A stretch of 47,189 nt of DNA from Clostridia bacterium (GTDB taxonomy: Bacteria; Bacillota; Clostridia; Oscillospirales; Acutalibacteraceae). The notes beneath the pieces were generated by a model, which searched no databases, was not told where the DNA came from, and was given only the letters and a program-made list of their open reading frames with translations. The stretch covers positions 1 to 47,189 of the forward strand of contig JAFVIF010000021.1 in NCBI GenBank assembly GCA_017474125.1. The letters run 5' to 3'. Shown here one piece after another: positions 40,632 through 47,189 of this stretch; position 1 is the stretch's first letter, and every line of letters starts with the position of its first letter. A program made the translations under genes and the position numbers.

Positions 40632-41398
40632 ACCTTTTTCCTCCATTTTTTAAGATATTTAAAAGCAGAAGATAAATGAATAAACAAAAATTTAAGACTT
40701 TTGGCACTTTCTCTTTTCCAAAGGTGCTTTACCGAAACGGTGGGGTCAAAAACAACCCTGCCGTATTTTGACACCTCGCGGGATAAATCAGCATCCTCCA
40801 TATACATAAAGTAACGCTTGTCAAAGCCGCCTAATTTTTTAAATATTTCGCTTCGGATAAGGAAAAAACAGCCTGAGCAAAATTCAATATCGGTTAGATT
40901 TTCAAGGCCTTCGTTTTCCCGTGTATACTCTTTTCTTATTTTCTCAAATATACCGCCAAAGCGGGAAAGCCTTCCTAAAAACAAATAGCGGAAGGTGGGG
41001 TGACGCTTCGGCAAATGCTGTTCCTCTCCGTTTTCTCCTATAATTTTAGGGGCAATAAGCATAATATCGTCGTTTTGCTCCAGCACCTCAACAAGGTGAG
41101 CAAGCACGTCGCAGTTTAATTCAACGTCGGGGTTGATAACGGCGTGATATTTGCTTGAAATTTTATTAATAACGGCGTTATGACCGCCGCCGAAGCCAAC
41201 GTTTTCTTTAAGCTCAATAAGGCTTATATCCGAAATTTCACGTAATTTTTGTACAGCATCATCAGGCGAAGCATTATCTATAACATAAAGAGTTAAAGGA
41301 TATTTTTTGGTATTTTCAAGAACCGAAGCTGCTGTTATTTTAGCCTGCTCTGCACCGCCATAAACAACGATAGATGCTGAAAGCATATCCTTTGCCAT
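40628..41398 (-). CDS. Family 2 glycosyltransferase (rhamnosyltransferase-like)
   Basis: The ATG at 41398 follows GGGGGAAG, so the upstream extension is left out; 256 residues remain. It has the GT-A plan of WbbL/RfbF proteins: ASIVVYGGAEQ, YVIDNASPDD, ENVGFGGGHN, INPDVELN and FCSGCFFLIRSEIFKKLGGFDKRYFMYMEDADLSRE. Members transfer rhamnose from dTDP-rhamnose to a cell-wall polymer or lipid carrier. Being first in the operon with rfbD, rfbB and rfbC supports that donor. Confidence 0.9.
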   Translation of the reverse strand: MAKDMLSASIVVYGGAEQAKITAASVLENTKKYPLTLYVIDNASPDDAVQKLREISDISLIELKENVGFGGGHNAVINKISSKYHAVINPDVELNCDVLAHLVEVLEQNDDIMLIAPKIIGENGEEQHLPKRHPTFRYLFLGRLSRFGGIFEKIRKEYTRENEGLENLTDIEFCSGCFFLIRSEIFKKLGGFDKRYFMYMEDADLSREVSKYGRVVFDPTVSVKHLWKRESAKSLKFLFIHLSSAFKYLKKWRKKV

Positions 41399-41431
41399 AT
41401 TCTTCCCCCAAAGACAACTTATATTTGCTAC

Positions 41432-41460
41432 ATTATACCATATCCGTTTAAAAACTTCAA
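41432..41460 (-). promoter_or_regulatory. Promoter of the rhamnose operon
   Basis: Minus-strand TTGAAG (41460-41455), 17 bases, TATAAT (41437-41432), 33 bases before the glycosyltransferase start. No other clear promoter was seen down to thrE. Confidence 0.65.
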
Positions 41461-41484
41461 TTAAAAAAGAATTACAGCATAAAT

Positions 41485-41515
41485 AAAACCGCAACTTAAG
41501 TTGCGGTTTTAAATA
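41485..41515 (-). terminator. Terminator of the glycyl radical enzyme operon
   Basis: AAAACCGCAACTTAAGTTGCGGTTTT is a perfect 26-base palindrome; on the minus strand ATTTATG follows the T-rich arm. Confidence 0.85.
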
Positions 41516-41534
41516 TTGCTTTTACAAAAAATCA

Positions 41535-42335
41535 CTATTTAATGCTTTCGCCAAGCAGATACGTTTCTCCTATTCGGTTGTATTTTATAGGAGTCAAGGT
41601 ATTGTATGACAGTTTTTCCCAATTGTCTGACGAAACAATTTTTTCAATTTGCTCTAAATTTTCTTTTGTGTCGGTAATGCCCGGAATAAGAGGAGTTCTC
41701 AGCACAAATGGCTTGCCGCTTGCCCTTAAATTCCCAAGATTTTTTAAAATTAATTCATTGGAAGCTCCGGTATACTTTTTGTGTAGGCTTTCATCCATTA
41801 GTTTTATATCAAACATAACAAAATCCACCCTTTTTATAACCTCTTTAAACAATTCCTCTTCACAGTACCCACAAGTTTCAATTGCTTTATGAATTGTGGT
41901 TTTTTCTAAAAATTTTATCAGTTCTTCTCCTTGCATAAGCGGTTCCCCGCCCGAAAAGGTAATGCCACCGTTTTTTCCAACCAAACGCTGTTGACGCTCA
42001 ATAATTTTTAAATATTCTTCCTCACTCAGGCAACGCACCGATTCTTTCAAGGCGCCGAATTTACAAGCAGCAATGCATTTTCCGCAAAGGTTACATAAAT
42101 TACGGTCGATTCTATGGGTATCATCAAAGGAATGTACCTTATTCGGACACGTAAGACAGGCTTTACACATAGTGCATTTCTTACTGTCAAAAACAAGAAT
42201 ATTTTTTTGCGTGCGCGCTTCGGGATTATGGCACCACACGCAATTAAGTGGGCATCCCGCCAAAAAAACAGTAGTACGAATTCCCGGACCGTCATGGAGG
42301 GTAAATGTCTGAATGTCGGTTATTTTCAGTTTCAT
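41535..42335 (-). CDS. Glycyl radical enzyme activating enzyme (radical SAM)
   Basis: The radical SAM cluster is Cys28-x3-Cys32-x2-Cys35 (GCPLNCVWCHNPE) with DGPGIRTT before it and SGGEPLMQ near 128. Two extra 4Fe-4S sites lie between: Cys54, 57, 60, 63 (CTMCKACLTCP) and Cys81, 84, 87, 91. This two-ferredoxin insert is typical of activases of glycyl radical dehydratases and decarboxylases, and is absent from PFL activase. It makes the glycyl radical on the partner enzyme. At 266 residues it is somewhat short for this group (about 300). The gene begins one base after the partner's stop. Confidence 0.94.
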   Translation of the reverse strand: MKLKITDIQTFTLHDGPGIRTTVFLAGCPLNCVWCHNPEARTQKNILVFDSKKCTMCKACLTCPNKVHSFDDTHRIDRNLCNLCGKCIAACKFGALKESVRCLSEEEYLKIIERQQRLVGKNGGITFSGGEPLMQGEELIKFLEKTTIHKAIETCGYCEEELFKEVIKRVDFVMFDIKLMDESLHKKYTGASNELILKNLGNLRASGKPFVLRTPLIPGITDTKENLEQIEKIVSSDNWEKLSYNTLTPIKYNRIGETYLLGESIK

Positions 42336-42336
42336 T

Positions 42337-44541
42337 TTATACCTCTAAAAGACTTCTTGTAATAATTTCATCCTGGTAGTTTTCGGGCAATGATACAAAG
42401 GGAGCTGAGAAACCACAAACACGCACAACAATATCCTTGTGATTTTCAGGATCTTTTTTTGCTTCAAGCAATTCTTCACGATTTATACAGTTGGGCTGAA
42501 TTGCCTGAAGTCCGTTACGTGCAAAAACTCTGAAAAGTGAAGCCATTGTTTCTTCGGTAATTTTTCCCGCAGGCAAAGTCACAGTCATAGACGCATTACC
42601 CGAGGTCTTTTTGAAATCTATTTTTTTAAAGCTTTCAAGCATATCATACAAAGATGTTTTATTTCCGTTTCTTGTTGGAGTAATACCTTGACTTAAAAAC
42701 ATTCCTTTTTTGTTGCCGTTGGGAAGCGCACCCATCCACTGACCCGAACGCACTATTTCGGTGTAAAGGTTAAAACCAACACGGCATTTGCCAACAATAA
42801 TATTTTCTATTCTGTCGCCGATACTGCATAGGTCGTCAAAGAATTTGGCTGCAAATTCCGTAGATTCTTCACTGCCATCACCAAAAGAAGGAACAGCCAA
42901 TGCCTTTTGACGCAATTCTTCATCTTCCCAGTTATTAAGGCATTGTTCAAAAAGCTCCTGCATAGTACAAATTTTATCATCAAAGCACAATTTCTTTATA
43001 ACAAAAAGAGAATCGCAGGTTTCTGCAAAACAGGTGAAATACACAGCTTCTCTGCTGTATTTAATAGCACCTGCCGTAACATCCTTCTTCATTTTGATAC
43101 AGGGTTCCATCAAAGCAGACAGTGCACAAGCAGGACTAACCTTGTCCCAAACAGATGAACCTCTTGTAGAATAATTAATTCTGTTTTGAACTATTTGGAA
43201 AACAACATTTATATAATTTTCATACAGCTCTTCAAAGGTTTCCGCTTCCAAAAAAGGCTTGTATTGTACACCCATAGCATTAAACTTGTCTGCGGCATTT
43301 CTTATCAACCAATTAAATGGAGACAAAAGGAAAAAGCATTCACCGCTATACTTATTGTTTGCATCGGGAGTTAAAGCATCCCAGCATCCACCAACAATGT
43401 AATTGCGTGCATCCTCCAACTCCGTACCAATATTAACGAGTGCAGGAATCATAGTATCATCATTTTCATAAATACTGTAGCTTCTTCCCTTAACCAATGC
43501 TCTGCTAATAAGCCTTAAATACTCTTCAGGAGAGTTTTCGGAAAAACGGCACATAATTTTGGGATAAGTACAGTTAAGATTATCCCTTGCCGTAATAAAC
43601 ATTGTTGTTACAGGGTTAAACACGGGATTACCCTGCTCATCGCAACCACCTACAGTAACGGTATTTTCAAGCTCATAAGAAACAACACCATCGAATTTAA
43701 TTCTTCTGTCATTGGTAGCGTCAAAGAATATCATAAAGCGTGAAACCAAATCAAGCATTTCTTCATCGGTTACACCATTAGCTTTATCGTTTTCATAAAG
43801 GTCGGCAAGCAATACATCCACTCTGCCCATAGAGCTGAAACCATAGCCTTCAATAGTACCCAGTGCCTTTCTCATAAAGCCCAGGGTACAAAGACCTTCG
43901 TGGAAGGTTTTAGGAGCATTAAACGGCACTCTTGCGGTAATTTCTGCAAGCTCATCCATACCGTTTTTTCGTGCTTCTTCCGCACAACGCAATGCTATTT
44001 TTTGAAGAGCATTTATTCCCGCTTCGGCACAATCAATAAATTCCAATTCCTCATCGGTTTTACAGGTTTTTTTAGCTTCGGCTAACTCATTAAGCACACC
44101 GGACAAACCAAATTTGAACACTTTTTTCATTGGTATTCCCATATGCATAAAGTCGGCAAAGATACCGCACTGTGAATACAAACCACCTATAACCTTATAT
44201 TTCCTATAGTTCTCGGGGTCAAACTCCTCATAAAGATGCTGGTTTCTTTGCATGAGCCAACCGTTTGCGTGTTCTCCTCCACGGTCATATCTACCATCAC
44301 ACCATGCAAGCAACGCGCCCGTTTCAAAAGCAAAAGGAACATCGCGGAAAACAGTAGGCTCAATATTATCGGCAATTACTTCATATAATTTTTTCTTTAA
44401 AAAATAACTGCTGGCATTAGGATGCTGCGCTGCATAAGCATCCATAATTTCAAAAACCTTAATACGAAGTTTTTCTACCTTATCAGGAAGTACGTCAAAA
44501 TAGTAATCATAAAGCTCATTTCTTAACTTTTCATAATTCAT
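42337..44541 (-). CDS. Glycyl radical enzyme of unknown substrate (734 aa)
   Basis: The C terminus has the glycyl radical loop RVCGFSAPF with Gly710, 25 residues from the end. The active-site Cys is predicted at 386 in ARNYIVGGCWDALTP, aligned by eye with the DARDY..GCVE block of dehydratase-type enzymes; the Cys-x-Glu base is thus Cys-Trp-Asp. ENDDTMIPALVNIG just before it matches the family ND..VIPAL block. TVTVGGCDEQGNPV near 294 is also a family feature. At 734 residues it is shorter than most dehydratases (about 780-850). The ATG at 44541 (AAGGGG upstream) is used. It is oxygen-sensitive by family. Reaction unknown: lyase, dehydratase or decarboxylase. Confidence 0.9.
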   Translation of the reverse strand: MNYEKLRNELYDYYFDVLPDKVEKLRIKVFEIMDAYAAQHPNASSYFLKKKLYEVIADNIEPTVFRDVPFAFETGALLAWCDGRYDRGGEHANGWLMQRNQHLYEEFDPENYRKYKVIGGLYSQCGIFADFMHMGIPMKKVFKFGLSGVLNELAEAKKTCKTDEELEFIDCAEAGINALQKIALRCAEEARKNGMDELAEITARVPFNAPKTFHEGLCTLGFMRKALGTIEGYGFSSMGRVDVLLADLYENDKANGVTDEEMLDLVSRFMIFFDATNDRRIKFDGVVSYELENTVTVGGCDEQGNPVFNPVTTMFITARDNLNCTYPKIMCRFSENSPEEYLRLISRALVKGRSYSIYENDDTMIPALVNIGTELEDARNYIVGGCWDALTPDANNKYSGECFFLLSPFNWLIRNAADKFNAMGVQYKPFLEAETFEELYENYINVVFQIVQNRINYSTRGSSVWDKVSPACALSALMEPCIKMKKDVTAGAIKYSREAVYFTCFAETCDSLFVIKKLCFDDKICTMQELFEQCLNNWEDEELRQKALAVPSFGDGSEESTEFAAKFFDDLCSIGDRIENIIVGKCRVGFNLYTEIVRSGQWMGALPNGNKKGMFLSQGITPTRNGNKTSLYDMLESFKKIDFKKTSGNASMTVTLPAGKITEETMASLFRVFARNGLQAIQPNCINREELLEAKKDPENHKDIVVRVCGFSAPFVSLPENYQDEIITRSLLEV

Positions 44542-44572
44542 AATATTAGCCCCTTTACCTTTTGGTAATATT

Positions 44573-44601
44573 ATTGTATGCTTTTTCTTCTTGAAAAGCA
44601 A
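44573..44601 (-). promoter_or_regulatory. Promoter of glycyl radical enzyme operon
   Basis: Minus-strand TTGCTT (44601-44596), 17 bases, TACAAT (44578-44573). An inverted repeat TTACC-TTTT-GGTAA (44555-44568) lies in the leader. Confidence 0.6.
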
Positions 44602-44617
44602 TGTAATAACTTCGCAA

Positions 44618-44629
44618 ATTTGTACAAAT
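44618..44629. promoter_or_regulatory. Palindrome between divergent promoters, candidate AraC site
   Basis: ATTTGTACAAAT is a perfect 12-base palindrome. It is 17 bases upstream of the glycyl radical enzyme -35 and 24 bases upstream of the AraC gene -35, a position suited to an activator of both. Confidence 0.5.
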
Positions 44630-44652
44630 CGGAACTAAATATTGATTTTTTA

Positions 44653-44681
44653 TTGACTATTTATAAAAACAAATGTATAAT
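44653..44681 (+). promoter_or_regulatory. Promoter of AraC regulator
   Basis: TTGACT (44653-44658), 17 bases, TATAAT (44676-44681), 21 bases before the ATG at 44702. Confidence 0.75.
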
Positions 44682-44701
44682 TTACGGGTAGAGGTGATAT
44701 A

Positions 44702-45448
44702 ATGATTAACCATATAACTAAAATTCACAACATATACACCTATCAAAGCGATAAAACAAGCTGGAGCAACACATTGCCCAATAACATTAACATATTGTCA
44801 TATCAATTAGACGGAGAATATCACCATTCCTTTGATTTCGGCACACTAAAGGTAAAGCAGGATTGTGTTTTTAACATAGGCGCTAACGAAACCTACAATG
44901 TACGCAGAATAAAAAGCGGCACATCAATTTGCGTTACCTTCACATGTGAAGCTCCCATAAAAACGCAGCTTATTAACTGCAAATCTGACCCGCGCTACTC
45001 GGTTTTATTCCGAAAGCTGCTTAATTATCGAAGCATACGAATTGAAAGCAACTATTATATGGCCCTTGGCGTTATTTATGAAATTTTTAGCCTTTTAAAT
45101 CAAAAATCGGTATGCGAAACAATGCCCGCACCAAAATACGATATATTTACCGAAACTCACGAATATTTGCTGAATAATTATTATAGCAACGAAATTAATC
45201 TTATCCAATTTGTAAAAAAATCAGGACTTAGCGATAAATATTTCAGAGAAAGCTTCAAAAAATTATACGGCACCACACCCACACAGTTCCTCATTAATTT
45301 GCGGCTTAATGAAGCAGCAAAGCTTCTATCACAAGGTTTATTAAACGTAACCGAAGTCGCCGAAACGGTGGGATTTTCAGACGTATACTACTTCAGCAAG
45401 CTTTTCAAAAAAAAATTTTCAGTTCCCCCAAGCAAATTTTGCGTATAA
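44702..45448 (+). CDS. AraC family regulator of the glycyl radical enzyme locus
   Basis: The C-terminal 100 residues have two helix-turn-helix units: INLIQFVKKSGLSDKYFRESFKK and the signature VTEVAETVGFSDVYYFSKLFKK...SVPPSKF. The N-terminal 140 residues are probably a cupin-like ligand domain. GAGGTG precedes the ATG by about 7 bases. It is divergent from the enzyme operon and followed by the acyltransferase-like gene, so it is well placed to switch on both when the substrate is present. Confidence 0.92.
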   Translation: MINHITKIHNIYTYQSDKTSWSNTLPNNINILSYQLDGEYHHSFDFGTLKVKQDCVFNIGANETYNVRRIKSGTSICVTFTCEAPIKTQLINCKSDPRYSVLFRKLLNYRSIRIESNYYMALGVIYEIFSLLNQKSVCETMPAPKYDIFTETHEYLLNNYYSNEINLIQFVKKSGLSDKYFRESFKKLYGTTPTQFLINLRLNEAAKLLSQGLLNVTEVAETVGFSDVYYFSKLFKKKFSVPPSKFCV

Positions 45449-45502
45449 AAAAGTTTGAAATAAATCAACTACAGGTTAAGTTAATACGAGCTGTAAAAAT
45501 TG

Positions 45503-45531
45503 TTGACAGATTAAAATTTCGGTGCTATAAT
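45503..45531 (+). promoter_or_regulatory. Promoter of acyltransferase-like gene
   Basis: TTGACA (45503-45508), 17 bases, TATAAT (45526-45531), 30 bases before the ATG at 45561. Confidence 0.8.
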
Positions 45532-45560
45532 CACCTCAAAAAAGGAAAGGAAGCATTATT

Positions 45561-46757
45561 ATGACTTTTGAAGAATTAGCGTTAAGCCTTGGTGTAGAAA
45601 AGCCTGTTCCTTTGAAAGAGGGATATTACCCTGTTCCCGAAAGCAGAAAAGAAGAGCTTTGCTCCCTTGAAATGATAGATTCTATGCAGGAAAAATACAA
45701 TATTTTTGCAGAATATTATGAAGCCGTGCGTGAAGGCTTTATAGCAATTGAAAAAGACCCTCAGCGAAAAGCTTATTTAGATTCGGTAAGTCTATTTTTA
45801 AAGGATGCTACATACGAAGAAGCAATCCCTATTCGCTGTCCCGAGCCCGAAAATACTCCTGCAACTAATATGCTCCCCGTATTAATCCACCTTCCCTCCT
45901 TTGAAAAAACCTACGAGGAGCTTATCAGTCGTGGATTTTCACACGAAGATGCGGTAAAAGACCTTAGTGTGCTTAATATTTATATTCGTGAGCAGGAGCG
46001 CTATCGTACCAAAATCGTAGGCATTTCGTCATTTATTTCGTTTTGGCTGTATAGGTTTACCAAGCTTCAGATTTTATACTTCGGCAAGGCGGGTATAAAT
46101 TTTCATATGATACCTGCCGATTATAACTCCCCGTACGTATTACGCAATAAAAACAGCGGAAAAATCGTAACGGTTTTCGGAAACAACCTCCCTATTCACA
46201 AAAGCGGCATTCCCTTAAGAAGCGCAGGCGCTACCGATGAAGAAGGCTCTTTTATTGCAAGCTTTAAGGAGACCGAAAATGAATATATAGGTCACAGAAG
46301 CGACCAACGGTACGTTTCAAGAACTGCAGAAGCCTTTAGTAAAGCAGAATGGGAATTAATAGTCTCCCCCGGTGATGATATAATAACTCTGCACATTTTT
46401 TGGGATTCAAACCTTACTCCCGAAGCTGTGCAGGAAGCCTTAGACGAGGGTGTAGAAAAATGTAAGCTTTGCTACCCTGATAAGGATTTTAAGGCAATTC
46501 GTTGCAGTTCATGGCTAATGAGCCCCGATATTAACGAAATTTTAGGTGAAAATTCAAAACTGAGCAGATTTTCCTCTCGTTTCATACGTTTCCCCATTGT
46601 TGCGGGGGGTAAACTTGTGCACGGCTACGTATTCCCGAATCAAAAATGCCCACCTGAAGATTATGTTGCAACAACAACACTGCAAAAGGGTGTTAAAAAG
46701 CTGTTGTTAGAAGGAAAATACATTTACGAAACAGCAGGAATAATACCTTTAAAATAA
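45561..46757 (+). CDS. Two-domain acyltransferase-like protein (NAT_N/GNAT_C, DUF5596 type)
   Basis: The 398 residues divide into a helical N-terminal part (to about 150, with SHEDAVKDLSVLNIYIREQER) and a C-terminal part starting FTKLQILYFGKAGINFHMIP. The latter has LRSAGATDEEGSF, DDIITLHIFWDSNLTPEAVQEAL and CSSWLMSPDINEILGENSKLSRFSSRF, which I recognise as the GNAT-like C-terminal domain seen with the NAT_N domain in Firmicutes and Actinobacteria proteins. In relatives the HI-P-G-D-L-PE-V block is conserved; here it reads HIFWDSNLTPEAV. No function is proven for the family. AAAGGAAAGGA precedes the ATG. The location suggests a role with the glycyl radical enzyme. Confidence 0.8.
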   Translation: MTFEELALSLGVEKPVPLKEGYYPVPESRKEELCSLEMIDSMQEKYNIFAEYYEAVREGFIAIEKDPQRKAYLDSVSLFLKDATYEEAIPIRCPEPENTPATNMLPVLIHLPSFEKTYEELISRGFSHEDAVKDLSVLNIYIREQERYRTKIVGISSFISFWLYRFTKLQILYFGKAGINFHMIPADYNSPYVLRNKNSGKIVTVFGNNLPIHKSGIPLRSAGATDEEGSFIASFKETENEYIGHRSDQRYVSRTAEAFSKAEWELIVSPGDDIITLHIFWDSNLTPEAVQEALDEGVEKCKLCYPDKDFKAIRCSSWLMSPDINEILGENSKLSRFSSRFIRFPIVAGGKLVHGYVFPNQKCPPEDYVATTTLQKGVKKLLLEGKYIYETAGIIPLK

Positions 46758-46759
46758 GA

Positions 46760-46805
46760 AAAACCCGTAACGAGCACCAAGAAAGTGATTTTCGTTACGG
46801 GTTTT
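46760..46805 (+). terminator. Terminator of acyltransferase-like gene
   Basis: AAAACCCGTAACGA (46760-46773) pairs with TCGTTACGGGTTTT (46792-46805); an inner CAC/GTG pairing fills the loop. Confidence 0.85.
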
Positions 46806-46810
46806 AATGT

Positions 46811-46840
46811 AAAAAAAGCAGTCACCAAAGTGACTGCTTT
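46811..46840 (-). terminator. Terminator of the rRNA operon
   Basis: AAAGCAGTCAC (46815-46825) pairs with GTGACTGCTTT (46830-46840). On the minus strand the hairpin ends in seven T, so it stops transcription arriving from the 23S gene. Confidence 0.88.
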
Positions 46841-46893
46841 AATTTTCACACCTTCAAAACTGAACAAAGTGATTACAAGGAGAATCGAAATAT

Positions 46894-47189
46894 AGGTCAA
46901 GCCCTCGGTCTATTAGTACACCCTAGCTTTGACATCACTGCCTTTAGACTTGGTGCCTATCAACCCGGTAGTCTACCGGGGACCTTACTAGTCTTCACTA
47001 TGGGATATCTTATCTTGAGGCTGGCTTCATGCTTAGATGCTTTCAGCGTTTATCCAATCCGTACTTAGCTGCCCAGCTATGCCCTTGGCAGAACAACTGG
47101 TGCACCAGAGGTACGTCCATCCCGGTCCGCTCGTACTAGGGACAGTTCCTCTCAAAGGTCCTACGCCCACGACAGATAGGGACCGAACT
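46894..47189 (-). rRNA. 23S ribosomal RNA, 3' end (partial)
   Basis: On the minus strand the last 296 bases are the conserved 3' end of 23S rRNA. They include the sarcin-ricin loop (AGTACGAGCGGACCGGG region, preceded by the AGTACGAGAGGACCGG equivalent) and the end TACTAATAGACCGAGGGC. The 5' part is outside the window. No 5S rRNA or tRNA lies between its 3' end and the terminator at 46811-46840. Confidence 0.95.

Noticed and set aside
41399-41494. 32-codon extension of the rhamnosyltransferase-like gene
   Set aside because: It crosses the promoter at 41432-41460; the GGGGGAAG-preceded ATG at 41398 gives the normal GT2 start.
42337-44541. Pyruvate formate-lyase proper
   Set aside because: No Cys-Cys active site, the activase has two ferredoxin-type clusters that PFL activase lacks, and the ND..VIPAL and GC-x-D blocks match the dehydratase-like branch.
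46758-46893. 5S rRNA or tRNA after 23S
   Set aside because: Only two terminator hairpins and about 50 other bases fit in the space; no 5S or tRNA sequence is present.

Overview
The window looks like a chromosome segment of an anaerobic, low-to-moderate GC member of the Bacillota, class Clostridia (probably a gut Oscillospirales-like lineage). This is an inference from gene content: a T-box leader before thrS, an alpha2-type glycyl-tRNA synthetase, a SufC/SufB-only iron-sulfur locus, an LTA-synthase-like sulfatase, a glycyl radical enzyme, AAGGAG ribosome sites, and many clean TTGACA-17-TATAAT promoters. No phage, insertion sequence, integrase or CRISPR array was seen. The right edge enters the 3' end of a 23S rRNA gene on the minus strand.

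Layout. 1-3.7 kb is accessory: a TetR regulator divergent from two small membrane proteins, two dense hairpin arrays flanking a lipoprotein, and a ribbon-helix-helix regulator divergent from a TPR-like tail-anchored protein and a 57-residue membrane peptide. 3.8-11.8 kb (plus) holds a MATE exporter, an unknown membrane protein with a nucleoside hydrolase, a CocE-type hydrolase, an MBL-fold hydrolase, two lipoproteins and a 4'-phosphopantetheinyl transferase. 11.8-18.2 kb is core: rodA/ftsW-like (minus), then tsaE-tsaB-rpiB, T-box-thrS and gdhA. 18.3-22.0 kb (minus) is the proline operon proB-proA-proC with a PAP2 phosphatase. A GtrB-like glycosyltransferase (plus) follows. 23.0-27.9 kb (minus) reads glyQS, Na/Pi cotransporter, sufC, sufB. 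28-32.7 kb has two small conserved proteins (one HPr-like), an SDR/AraC divergent pair, and MATE-gpsA. 32.8-35.4 kb (minus) has a lipoprotein and an LTA-synthase-like enzyme. 35.6-41.4 kb (minus) is one long transcription unit: glycosyltransferase, rfbD, rfbB, rfbC, hemolysin III, HAD phosphatase, and a split ThrE-type exporter. 41.5-46.8 kb is a glycyl radical enzyme island. 46.9 kb onward is rRNA.

The best candidate for an undescribed system is the 41.5-46.8 kb island: a glycyl radical enzyme whose predicted active-site motif is Cys-Trp-Asp instead of the Cys-x-Glu of known dehydratases and decarboxylases, its radical-SAM activase, a divergent AraC regulator with a perfect palindrome between the two promoters, and a two-domain acyltransferase-like protein (NAT_N/GNAT_C, DUF5596 type). 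Its substrate cannot be read from the sequence. The second candidate is the pair of hairpin arrays at 1481-1830 and 2328-2542, the latter with repeated ATATCATCA linkers.

Family assignments are from reading the translated sequence and remembered family motifs; no database search was run. Start codons were moved from the longest ORF where a ribosome binding site clearly favoured an internal start.
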